Shown: positions 56,613-64,000 of the stretch, piece after piece
Layout: each line of letters begins with the position of its first letter
Numbering within the stretch: the first letter of the stretch is position 1
Assembly: GCA_903860975.1 (NCBI GenBank)
Contig: CAIOSI010000045.1
Coordinates: 1 to 64,000 of the forward strand
Length of the DNA: 64,000 bases
Direction of reading: 5' to 3'
Source: an uncultured Alphaproteobacteria bacterium
GTDB lineage: Bacteria; Pseudomonadota; Alphaproteobacteria; Caulobacterales; Caulobacteraceae
Translations under genes and position numbers: made by a program
The notes under the pieces: model-generated
What the model was told of the DNA's origin: nothing
Seen by the model: only the letters and a program-made list of their open reading frames with translations
The model's database searches: none

Positions 56613-59069
56613 ATGGTGCGCGAAACGTCGCGGACAAGAATCGAAGCGCGAGCCGTTGAATTCGCCGGGCGCGTCTTGGATGTGCAGGCCCCGGCCCATT
56701 GGACGACGGCGCAACTTGACGCCTGGGTCGACTGGGCCGACGGCGACCCAGATATTGTTGGCGCCATCGAGGACTTCGTCGAAGACCTAACCACCCGGGC
56801 GCAGGCCAAAAGCCTCGTCAAGGATGTCGCTGCCCGGACACGCTTCCGCGACGAGCTTACCTTCGGCCTTTTGAACGGAGCTATCGCGATAGGATTGGCG
56901 CCCAACTTCACGGCTGGGGCGGTCGTCGAAACGGGTGCACCAGAGATCGCGCACGCGTTGGCGGCTCATAATGGCCAGGCCGCTGCCACGGCTGTCGCCC
57001 ATGAGCTTGGTCGGCGCATGCAGGCAGTCATGGATGCCGTCTTGCGATGCGAGGGCGACGACCAAGCTTGTTCAGATCCTATCACCAATCCAAGCCTTGC
57101 CCGCGCCGCAGCCGCAGCGCGCGCCGCCGGGGCTCCGGATTCGATGATCTTCGATGCCATTGCCCTGGCGCGTTCAGGCGATCGCGCCTGGGCGATCGAG
57201 GTTCCTCAGTCGAGGCAGGCTGACCCACCGCTACTGGTCGTAGGCCCACCGGACGAACAGCTCGCGCGCGCGGTTTGGGCCACCGGCTCGATCGTTTCGG
57301 TGCCCACGAGGGCTACGGCTGAACGGATCGCCGCTGCTGGCGAAAGCCTAAGGGGCGCGATCAACCTGATGGCCTTCTGGTCACACGACGGCTTTGACAT
57401 CGACAGCTTCGAGGCTGCCGCCAAGCTCCTGGCGAGCGCACTTACCGCGCGATCCGACCAGCGGGGCGTGGTGGGATTGGCTGGGCTCGGCGAATGGCTC
57501 GTGGCCAGCGGCCTGGACTATGATAGCGATGCGGCTCACGAGACCGCCCGCGAACTCTATCTCGCCGCAGACCGCGCAATGTCTGCAACCGAGGTGCGAC
57601 TGGGACTATTCCGAGATCCGGAACTGGAGCTTCGGCTCGGCGGCGGGCGGGTGTCGGGCGAGCCGTGGGCAGGACCGATTACCGTTGCCGAGAGCGCAGA
57701 CGGCGAGCCCGTTCGGGTGCTTAGCGAAGCGGCGATCCTAGGCCTAACCCTTTTTGGCGTCGATGGGGCGACCGCCCATGCCGAATTGCTTGGCCGAGCA
57801 GATCTCGCTGACGCGCCTGGGGTCAACCATGCCGCTCTGCTCTCTCGCGGCTTTACGAATCACGAAATCGCCGCGGTCGAAGCCGTCCTGCCATTTGTCA
57901 CCAGGCTCTCCGACGCCTTTGCGCCCTCGGTGATCGGCGAAGGTTTCCTTCGCGACGTGATGGGGGCGAGCGCCGAGGCGCTGGCAGATCCGCAGTTCGA
58001 TGCCCTGGTTTTGATGGGTTTTTCCGGCACCGATATCGCCGCTGCGGAGGTCTACGCGCTTGGCGCCGACAGTCTGGCGGAAGCCGACTTCCTGACTGCG
58101 CCTGCCCGCAGCGTCTTCCGAAGCCGCGACGACCGAGGTCTGGCGTCGCGCAGCGCCATGATCAAAGCCCTGGAGCCCGCGATCGCGGCTCCGCCCGTCC
58201 TGGAGCTAGAGCTTGCCTGGAACACGACACCGGCCGAAGTGCTGGCGACCCTCACCGAAGCGGCAGGTCCAGTCCGCATTCGCCGCGCCGCCGCGACTTC
58301 GGAAACAAGCCTAGAACTTCCTAACCTTCCCGAGGTGCGCGCGCCGCGGCAGCCCGAACCCGAGGAGCGCATTGTGGAGCGCGTCGTAGAGCGGGACCGC
58401 ACGCGTCGGAAGCTGCCGGACCGCCGCAAAGGCTACATCCAGAAGGCCGCTGTGGGAGGTCACAAAGTCTACCTCCACACAGGAGAGTACGATGATGGCG
58501 AGCTTGGTGAGATCTTCATCGACATGCACAAGGAAGGCGCTGCCTTCCGCTCGCTGATGAACAATTTCGCGATCGCGATCTCCATTGGCCTGCAATACGG
58601 TGTGCCTCTGGACGAATTCGTCGAGGCGTTTGTCTTCACCCGCTTCGAGCCGGCCGGACCGGTAACCGGCAACGACACCGTCAAATCTGCCACTTCGATC
58701 CTCGACTACATCTTCCGCGAACTTGGCGTCTCATACCTGGGGCGCAATGATCTTTCGAATGTCGATCCCGGTGAACTCAACGCCGACGGGCTTGGTCGCG
58801 GCAACGCCGAGGGCGCTGAGGCGATCTCGACAGAGGGAGAGCCGCAGCCGGCCTCGCGGTTTATCTCCCGTGGCTTTTCGCGGGGCGCAGCGCCTGACAA
58901 TCTGGTCTTCCTGCCCAGCGCCAATCGCTCGCGTGGTCCCACGAACCTGGAATCGGCCGACGTCTGCGCAGCCTGCGGCGATGTAGCCGTCGTGCACAAG
59001 GGCGCGGCACTGATCTGCGAGACGTGTGGCGCGCGCGCAGGCCGGTTGGGCGAAGACGTAGGCGGGTAA
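56613..59069 (+). CDS. NrdJ-like protein lacking ribonucleotide reductase cysteines (degenerate class II RNR paralogue)
   Basis: 818 residues. From about residue 600 it closely resembles the C-terminal region of B12-dependent ribonucleotide reductases: [57 protein letters not shown], ending in a CxxC...CxxC zinc-like tail (CAACG, CETCG). The first 550 residues keep traces of the catalytic barrel ([30 protein letters not shown]) but are shortened and divergent. Between about residue 155 and the tail there is no cysteine at all, so no thiyl-radical or reducing cysteines exist and RNR activity is excluded. ATG 56613 has GGGAG upstream. Role unknown. Confidence 0.85.
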   Translation: MVRETSRTRIEARAVEFAGRVLDVQAPAHWTTAQLDAWVDWADGDPDIVGAIEDFVEDLTTRAQAKSLVKDVAARTRFRDELTFGLLNGAIAIGLAPNFTAGAVVETGAPEIAHALAAHNGQAAATAVAHELGRRMQAVMDAVLRCEGDDQACSDPITNPSLARAAAAARAAGAPDSMIFDAIALARSGDRAWAIEVPQSRQADPPLLVVGPPDEQLARAVWATGSIVSVPTRATAERIAAAGESLRGAINLMAFWSHDGFDIDSFEAAAKLLASALTARSDQRGVVGLAGLGEWLVASGLDYDSDAAHETARELYLAADRAMSATEVRLGLFRDPELELRLGGGRVSGEPWAGPITVAESADGEPVRVLSEAAILGLTLFGVDGATAHAELLGRADLADAPGVNHAALLSRGFTNHEIAAVEAVLPFVTRLSDAFAPSVIGEGFLRDVMGASAEALADPQFDALVLMGFSGTDIAAAEVYALGADSLAEADFLTAPARSVFRSRDDRGLASRSAMIKALEPAIAAPPVLELELAWNTTPAEVLATLTEAAGPVRIRRAAATSETSLELPNLPEVRAPRQPEPEERIVERVVERDRTRRKLPDRRKGYIQKAAVGGHKVYLHTGEYDDGELGEIFIDMHKEGAAFRSLMNNFAIAISIGLQYGVPLDEFVEAFVFTRFEPAGPVTGNDTVKSATSILDYIFRELGVSYLGRNDLSNVDPGELNADGLGRGNAEGAEAISTEGEPQPASRFISRGFSRGAAPDNLVFLPSANRSRGPTNLESADVCAACGDVAVVHKGAALICETCGARAGRLGEDVGG

Positions 59070-59197
59070 GACCGCCGAACCGCACGTTTAGATTGCAGTT
59101 GACCTGCGCCAAGGCCCTAAAATTTACAGCGAATTAAGTGGCGCACTGCCAACCCGCGAGGGCAGATGGAACTCGTTGATCCAAGGATCCGCCCCGA

Positions 59198-60091
59198 GTG
59201 CCCACGAAGCCCCCATCCCTGATGATCGCTCTGTTGAGCCTGGCGCTCGTTTTGCCATTGGCTGCACGCGCCTCGAGCAGCGTTGGCGACAAGGAAGTGC
59301 CGAGGTCCAAAACGTTCGGCGGCGATTGTACCAAGTGCGAGCTTTCTGGCCGAATGATGCACGGCGCTCACTTTATGAATGCCAACTTTGCCGGTGCGAC
59401 CCTCGTCGGCTCTGACCTGAGAGAGGCCCATTTTATAGCTTCCAGCTTCGTCGGAGCTGACCTGACACACGCCAATCTGTCGGATTCACAGATTATCGCT
59501 GCCGACTTCACCGACGCGATCCTTGCCCACGCCAAACTACGCGACGCTCAAACTGTCGGCAGCAGATTCAACAACGCCACTCTATCGGGCGCTGATTTCA
59601 GCGACGCGACGGCCCAGGGCACCGACTTCAATCAAGCCCAGCTGATTGGCACACTCTTTCGTTCGACGGAGCTGAGCGGTGCACACTTCGAGCGTGTGAT
59701 CGCCCGCGATGCGGACTTCCGTAACGCCACCATGCATGCCGCTGTGCTCACGTATGGTCGCTTCGAAAGGGCCAGCTTCAGGGCTGCAGCGCTCGATGGG
59801 GCCGTCCTGATGGGAGCCGACTTCGAGGGCGCTGACTTCAGGGACGCGAGCCTGAAGCGAGCTTCGATCGCCGGCGCAGACCTCTCGCGGGCTCGCGGGC
59901 TCACGCAGCATCAGATCGACGAAGCTTGCGGCGACAGCCATACACGTCTGCCCCACGGGCTGACGGCGAGGCTGTGCTCTGGTCGTGAGGCGCACATCAT
60001 GACCTCACCGCACGTGCGGTTAATCCCAGCGATTCCGGCACCTCCAGGCCCGCCGGCACCCCCATATCGATATTGGGTTGCGCCTGTCTAG
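59198..60091 (+). CDS. Secreted pentapeptide-repeat protein
   Basis: 297 residues. A signal peptide (LMIALLSLALVLPLAARA) precedes a CTKC pair and about 35 A(D/N)LxX-type pentapeptide repeats (for example GADFSDATAQGTDFNQAQL), predicted to form a quadrilateral beta-helix from about 45 to 235. The C-terminus has two cysteines and a Pro-rich tail ending APPYRYWVAPV. Unlike Qnr-type DNA mimics it is exported, so a gyrase role is unlikely; a structural or binding role in the envelope is inferred. Start GTG 59198, or ATG 59222. Convergent with aspS, 6 bp apart. Confidence 0.87.
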   Translation: MPTKPPSLMIALLSLALVLPLAARASSSVGDKEVPRSKTFGGDCTKCELSGRMMHGAHFMNANFAGATLVGSDLREAHFIASSFVGADLTHANLSDSQIIAADFTDAILAHAKLRDAQTVGSRFNNATLSGADFSDATAQGTDFNQAQLIGTLFRSTELSGAHFERVIARDADFRNATMHAAVLTYGRFERASFRAAALDGAVLMGADFEGADFRDASLKRASIAGADLSRARGLTQHQIDEACGDSHTRLPHGLTARLCSGREAHIMTSPHVRLIPAIPAPPGPPAPPYRYWVAPV

Positions 60092-60097
60092 ACTGCG

Positions 60098-61876
60098 CTA
60101 GGATTTCAGCTGAGGAGCGAGGCGGATATGAAGTTCTTTCAATTGCTTATCAGACGCTTCTGATGGCGCATTCATCATCAGGTCCTGGCCCTGCTGATTC
60201 AACGGGAAGGCGATGACCTCTCGAATTGCCGTCTCACCAGCCAGCAGCATGACGATGCGGTCAATACCAGGCGCCAGCCCGCCGTGCGGCGGGGCACCAT
60301 GCCGGAAGGCGTTCAACATGCCGCCAAACTGCTCTTCAACCACGCTGGGACCGTAACCGGCGATCTCAAAGGCCTTGAGCATGATCTCGGGCAGATGGTT
60401 GCGGATCGCCCCTGAACACAGCTCATAGCCATTGCAGACGATGTCGTACTGGTAGGCCAGGATATCGAGCGGATCTTTGGTGTTCAGCGCCTCCAGTTCA
60501 CCTTGCGGCATCGAGAAGGGGTTGTGGCTGAAATCGATACGGTTGGTCTCCTCGTTCATCTCGAACATCGGGAAATCGACGATCCAGACGAATTCGAAGC
60601 GGTTCTCGTCCACCAATTTCAGGTCAGACCCCACCTTTGTGCGCGCCGTTCCAGCGAACTTGGCGAAGGTCTTGGGATCGCCAGCGATGAAGAAGGCGGC
60701 ATCGCCCTGGCCCATGCCGATCTGGGCCATAACCGCGCCCGTCAGATCCGCACCGAGGTTCTTGGCGATCGGGCCGCCCCAGCCCGCCTGATCCTCGCTC
60801 CAGAAAATGTAGCCAAGTCCTGGCTGCCCCTCGCCCTGCGCCCAGGAATTCATGCGGTCGCAGAAGGCGCGGCTGCCGCCCTTCGGCGCGGGAATAGCCC
60901 ACACCGCGTGCTTCTGGTCCTCAAGGATGCGCGCAAAGAGCCCGAAGCCTCCGCCACGGAAATGATCAGACACATCTTGCATGATCAGCGGGTTACGCAG
61001 GTCAGGCTTATCAGTGCCGTACTTCGTCATGCACTCGCGGTAAGGAATTCGCGGGAACGGATAGGGCGTCACCGACTTACCGTTGGCAAACTCCTCGAAG
61101 ACGCCGTGCATCACCGGCTCTATCGCTGCAAAGACGTCTTCTTGTGTGACAAAGCTCATCTCGACGTCGAGCTGGTAGAATTCGAGGCTCCGATCGGCCC
61201 GCAGGTCTTCATCTCGGAAACAAGGCGCGATCTGGAAATAGCGGTCGAAGCCTGAAACCATCAACAGCTGCTTGAACTGCTGCGGAGCCTGAGGGAGTGC
61301 ATAAAACTTGGTCGGGTGCAGACGCGATGGAACCAGAAAATCGCGGGCGCCTTCCGGACTGGAGGCCGTCAAAATCGGCGTCTGGTACTCTAGGAACCCC
61401 TGATCGATCATCCGGGTCCGGATTGAATGAATAGCTTTCGACCGCAGGACGATGTTTCGGTGCAGGGTCTCGCGACGCAGGTCCAAATGGCGATTTTTTA
61501 GGCGAATCTCTTCCGGATAGTCTGGCTCTCCGAACACCGGCAGCGGCAGCTCAGCAGCTGCCGACAAGACTTCCACTTGCTTCACCCGAATCTCGACCTC
61601 GCCGGTGGGCAGGTTCGAGTTCACGGTTTCGCCAGATCGGGCCACAACCTCGCCGTCGATCCGGATCACGCTCTCGGCCCGCAGGTGCTCAATGGTGGCA
61701 AAACCGGGCGTTTCTGGGCTCAACACCAGTTGCGTCAGACCATAGTGGTCGCGCAAATCTACGAACATCAGTCCGCCGTGGTCGCGCTTGCGATGGATCC
61801 AGCCGGAAAGCCGGACGGTCTGGCCGGTGTCGGCGGCGCGAAGCGCGCCGCAGGTGTGGGTGCGGTAGGCGTGCAT
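60098..61876 (-). CDS. aspS: Aspartyl-tRNA synthetase
   Basis: 592-residue class IIb synthetase of bacterial type. N-terminal OB anticodon-binding domain ([21 protein letters not shown]), motif 2 [20 protein letters not shown], a GAD insertion domain (about 280-410) and motif 3 [15 protein letters not shown]. It starts [19 protein letters not shown]. Whether it also charges tRNA-Asn cannot be decided here; many alphaproteobacteria use GatCAB with a non-discriminating AspRS. Confidence 0.98.
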   Translation of the reverse strand: MHAYRTHTCGALRAADTGQTVRLSGWIHRKRDHGGLMFVDLRDHYGLTQLVLSPETPGFATIEHLRAESVIRIDGEVVARSGETVNSNLPTGEVEIRVKQVEVLSAAAELPLPVFGEPDYPEEIRLKNRHLDLRRETLHRNIVLRSKAIHSIRTRMIDQGFLEYQTPILTASSPEGARDFLVPSRLHPTKFYALPQAPQQFKQLLMVSGFDRYFQIAPCFRDEDLRADRSLEFYQLDVEMSFVTQEDVFAAIEPVMHGVFEEFANGKSVTPYPFPRIPYRECMTKYGTDKPDLRNPLIMQDVSDHFRGGGFGLFARILEDQKHAVWAIPAPKGGSRAFCDRMNSWAQGEGQPGLGYIFWSEDQAGWGGPIAKNLGADLTGAVMAQIGMGQGDAAFFIAGDPKTFAKFAGTARTKVGSDLKLVDENRFEFVWIVDFPMFEMNEETNRIDFSHNPFSMPQGELEALNTKDPLDILAYQYDIVCNGYELCSGAIRNHLPEIMLKAFEIAGYGPSVVEEQFGGMLNAFRHGAPPHGGLAPGIDRIVMLLAGETAIREVIAFPLNQQGQDLMMNAPSEASDKQLKELHIRLAPQLKS

Positions 61877-61921
61877 TTACCTTGGAAATTCAGCTGTTTT
61901 ACGAGGCGCGGAAGGGCGCAT

Positions 61922-61954
61922 GTGGGGGGCGGAAAGTCAAGCATCGCCCCCCAC
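61922..61954 (-). terminator. Strong GC hairpin after the serine hydrolase gene
   Basis: A perfect 10-bp stem GTGGGGGGCG / CGCCCCCCAC with a 13-base loop lies 17 bp beyond the stop at 61972 and 45 bp before the aspS start. It has no T-tract, so it may be a Rho-assisted terminator, an mRNA 3'-end stabiliser, or an element in the aspS leader region. Confidence 0.5.
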
Positions 61955-61971
61955 CTCAGCCGGCGCGCTGA

Positions 61972-63345
61972 CTACTTCTCCGGATGCAACAACGCTTGAT
62001 ACGTCAGGGTCCGCGCCTGCGTCCCCAGGTCGTCGCCACCTGTACTCCCCATCCGCTGGATCATGCCGACGTAGAGGAGGTCATTGGTCGGGTCGATCCA
62101 AAACCAGGTGCCAGCCGCCCCGCCCCAGCTCATCGTGTTCTTACCCTCAAGGAAACCTGCCCTGCGCGGATCGTTATCGACTTGAAAGTCGAGACCAAAG
62201 CCCACCGCTTCGTTGAAGCGAATGCCACTGGTCCCATTGGTGGTGACCAGGACGTTGTGCGGGATGACGTTGGTGTCCATCAGCTCGATCGAGGCTGGCG
62301 ATAGGATCCGAACACCATCGAGCTGTCCCTTATTCAGCATCATCTGGCAGAAACGGGCGTAGTCCATCGTCGTCGAAACCAGGCCACCGCCGCCCGACTC
62401 CATGGCCGGTGGCTTGGAGTAATCCGGCATGCTGTTGCCGAACAGCTCTCCTGCCTCGACGATCTTGCCGGTCTCTTTGTCGTTCACGCGCTCGCCGACA
62501 TAGACTGCAGCCAACCGCTTGGCCTTGGCGGCACCGGTAGAAAACCCGGTGTCCTTCATCTTCAGAGGCGAAAAGACGTTTTCCTGCAGGAACTGGCCAA
62601 ACGGCTTTCCAGTGATCTTTTCGACAATGTAACCCTGGATGTCGACGGCGCTGGAATAAGACCAACTGGTTCCCGGCTGAAACATCAACGGGATCGTCGC
62701 CGTACGCTCGATCATGTCGTGCAGGCCATTGGCGGCCAGCACCTTCTTTTCGCGATAAAGCTTGTCCACGGGATGCTTGTCGCCGAGGCCATAACCGAAG
62801 CCCGCGGTGTGGCTCATGATCTCGCGCATCGTCGGCGCGCGCTTCATATCCTCGACGGCGGTGATCTTCCCGTCCTTGTCGGCGCTGACCATGACTTTGA
62901 GGTTCTTGAATTCCGGCACATAGCGGGTAACCGGATCATCGAGGCGCCACTTGCCCTGCTCGAATAAGATCATCATGGCCACGCCCGTCAGCGGCTTTGA
63001 CATCGAGTAAATTCGGAAGATCTCGTCCTTCGGCATGGCCTGGCCTGTGGCGAGGCTCGCTTTTCCGTAGGTCTTGAAATCCACGATCTTGCCATGCCGA
63101 GCGAGCAGCGTGGTCATTCCGGCGACCCGGCCATCGGCCACGACTTGCGCCATGTAATCATCCATCAGCTTCAGGCGTGCGCTATCGAAGCCCACCGCTT
63201 CAGGCGATGTCGACGCTGAAAGATCACGCGAAGCCGCCGCTGCGGGTTTGGCGCTAGCGGGTGTGTCGGCGGCGACGGCTGGCTGGACACTCGACACCAG
63301 CAAGGCTGCGGTCAGTGCGGCGGCGAAATAGGCGCGACGGTGCAT
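61972..63345 (-). CDS. Secreted serine hydrolase, beta-lactamase/class C-like
   Basis: 457 residues. Signal peptide about 1-26 (LVSSVQPAVAA), then a PF00144 serine beta-lactamase-like domain: S114-M-S-K117 (IYSMSKPLTGVAMM) gives the nucleophile and general base, WSYSSAVDIQG holds the Tyr of the YxN/S motif, and a late MSWGGAAGTWFWIDP replaces KTG with the HxG/WGG form usual in esterases of family VIII. Likely an esterase or D-aminopeptidase rather than a true beta-lactamase. ATG 63345 follows a good signal-peptide start. The gene is monocistronic. Confidence 0.92.
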   Translation of the reverse strand: MHRRAYFAAALTAALLVSSVQPAVAADTPASAKPAAAASRDLSASTSPEAVGFDSARLKLMDDYMAQVVADGRVAGMTTLLARHGKIVDFKTYGKASLATGQAMPKDEIFRIYSMSKPLTGVAMMILFEQGKWRLDDPVTRYVPEFKNLKVMVSADKDGKITAVEDMKRAPTMREIMSHTAGFGYGLGDKHPVDKLYREKKVLAANGLHDMIERTATIPLMFQPGTSWSYSSAVDIQGYIVEKITGKPFGQFLQENVFSPLKMKDTGFSTGAAKAKRLAAVYVGERVNDKETGKIVEAGELFGNSMPDYSKPPAMESGGGGLVSTTMDYARFCQMMLNKGQLDGVRILSPASIELMDTNVIPHNVLVTTNGTSGIRFNEAVGFGLDFQVDNDPRRAGFLEGKNTMSWGGAAGTWFWIDPTNDLLYVGMIQRMGSTGGDDLGTQARTLTYQALLHPEK

Positions 63346-63460
63346 TTTTGGAATCCCCCTTGAGCTTTCGGTAGAGCTTAGGGGTGCCGGACTTCCACGC
63401 AAGCCTCGGTCGGTTTCAGTGTGGAAATGGAGGCATCCAGCGATTTATTGTTGGATTGTT

Positions 63461-64000
63461 TTAGGCGACTTCAAGTGCGTCTTCCGCATCGGCCTCGCGC
63501 TCCAAGACGCACTGCGCGATCGCGCCATAGAGTTCGGCGATCACGATGGGTTTGCCGACGAAAGCGTCCATACCGGCCGCCATATAGGTCTCAACCTGGT
63601 GGCTCATGACGTTGGCAGTAAGCGCAATGATCGCTGCCCGTGGGCGGCTGGTTTCGACCTCGCGCCGGCGAATCGTGCGTGTGGCTTCAAGCCCGTCCAT
63701 TCGCGGCATCTGCACGTCCATCAAGATGAGGTCGAAGGTGTCTTCCTCCCAAGCGAGCGTTGCCTCGTAGCCGTCGCCGACGACTGTGGCTTCGACGCCG
63801 ATTTGGCTCAGCAGGGTCTTCAAAACGAGCTGGTTGACCGGATTGTCCTCGGCAGCAAGGACTCGCAGCGGTGCATCGTCACCCCGAAGACATATCGACG
63901 CAGGCTCGGCGGCCCGCACAGGCGCGTTGGCGACACTATGGGGCAAGGGCAAGTCTACGATGAAGTTCGCGCCCTGACTGGGACCGTTTTCAATGGTGAT
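63461..64000 (-). CDS. Hybrid histidine kinase, C-terminal part (cut by window edge)
   Basis: 180 visible residues. The first, ENGPSQGANFIVDLPLP, is the end of a HATPase_c domain (G-x-GxxF pattern); a linker follows, then a receiver domain: AAEDNPVNQLV (acidic pocket), LILMDVQMPRMDG with the phospho-acceptor Asp, ALTANVM and the conserved Lys in VGKPIVIAEL. The acidic tail ends EDALEVA. So it is a hybrid sensor kinase whose sensory and kinase domains lie to the right of the window. It should pass phosphate to an Hpt protein; the signal is unknown. Confidence 0.9.
   Translation of the reverse strand: MTIENGPSQGANFIVDLPLPHSVANAPVRAAEPASICLRGDDAPLRVLAAEDNPVNQLVLKTLLSQIGVEATVVGDGYEATLAWEEDTFDLILMDVQMPRMDGLEATRTIRRREVETSRPRAAIIALTANVMSHQVETYMAAGMDAFVGKPIVIAELYGAIAQCVLEREADAEDALEVA

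Overview
The window reads as a chromosome segment of a Caulobacterales alphaproteobacterium, most likely Caulobacteraceae close to Caulobacter or Phenylobacterium. The main reasons are the order lon - clpX - cicA-type HAD phosphatase - clpP, a long suf operon headed by an Rrf2/IscR regulator, a flagellin remnant of the Caulobacter type, RNase E with an acidic insert and a C-terminal GWW motif, and the alphaproteobacterial block accB-accC-aat-DUF2155-NDUFA12. Coding is dense and high in GC, with many 1-4 bp stop/start overlaps and frequent GTG/TTG starts. Assignment is from protein similarity and gene order only.

Layout. 1-0.6 kb: an IS3-family element entering from the left edge is inserted in the 3' end of a flagellin gene, itself cut at its other end. 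1-9 kb: protein quality control (lon, clpX, clpP) with cicA and a small HCCA-isomerase/SDR/VOC group. 8.9-12.5 kb: secreted carboxypeptidase G2-like peptidase, FrnE-like DsbA protein, cobalt nitrile hydratase (alpha, beta, activator). 12.5-18 kb: DUF6481 protein, ndk, ABC-F ATPase, a frameshifted KirBac potassium channel and an LPG-synthase-like membrane protein. 17.8-25 kb: suf operon (iscR, NifS-type desulfurase, sufB, an unnamed gene, sufC, sufD, sufS, sufT, sufA). 25-30.5 kb: hydrolase, NTF2-like protein, RluF-type pseudouridine synthase, and an EF-P lysylation locus (epmB, beta-barrel protein, epmA, divergent efp). 30.8-42.4 kb: secreted esterase, anmK, tyrS, bcp, M23 peptidase with bactofilin, prfB with its programmed frameshift, PBP1A and an AmiC-type amidase. 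42.8-53.1 kb: rne, M48 protease, DsbA-like lipoprotein, flavoprotein, cytochrome c, thiS-thiG, aroQ, accB-accC. 53.1-54.8 kb: a scar of gene fragments (FAD oxidoreductase remnant and IS3 orfB remnant) between accC and aat. 54.8-64 kb: aat, DUF2155, NDUFA12, a cysteine-free NrdJ-like protein, a secreted pentapeptide-repeat protein, aspS, a serine hydrolase and the end of a hybrid histidine kinase.

How the genes fit together. Most are housekeeping modules: ATP-dependent proteolysis, Fe-S cluster assembly, EF-P modification, peptidoglycan synthesis and turnover, fatty-acid initiation and translation. Accessory or decaying DNA is limited to the two IS3-linked scars and possibly 16.3-16.8 kb. I see no defence island, phage or CRISPR array. 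The least ordinary items are the NrdJ-like protein lacking every radical-chemistry cysteine (56613-59069), the one-base homopolymer frameshift in the potassium channel, the histidine-rich leader on the nitrile hydratase alpha subunit, the beta-barrel protein inside the EF-P modification operon, and the unnamed gene in the suf operon.
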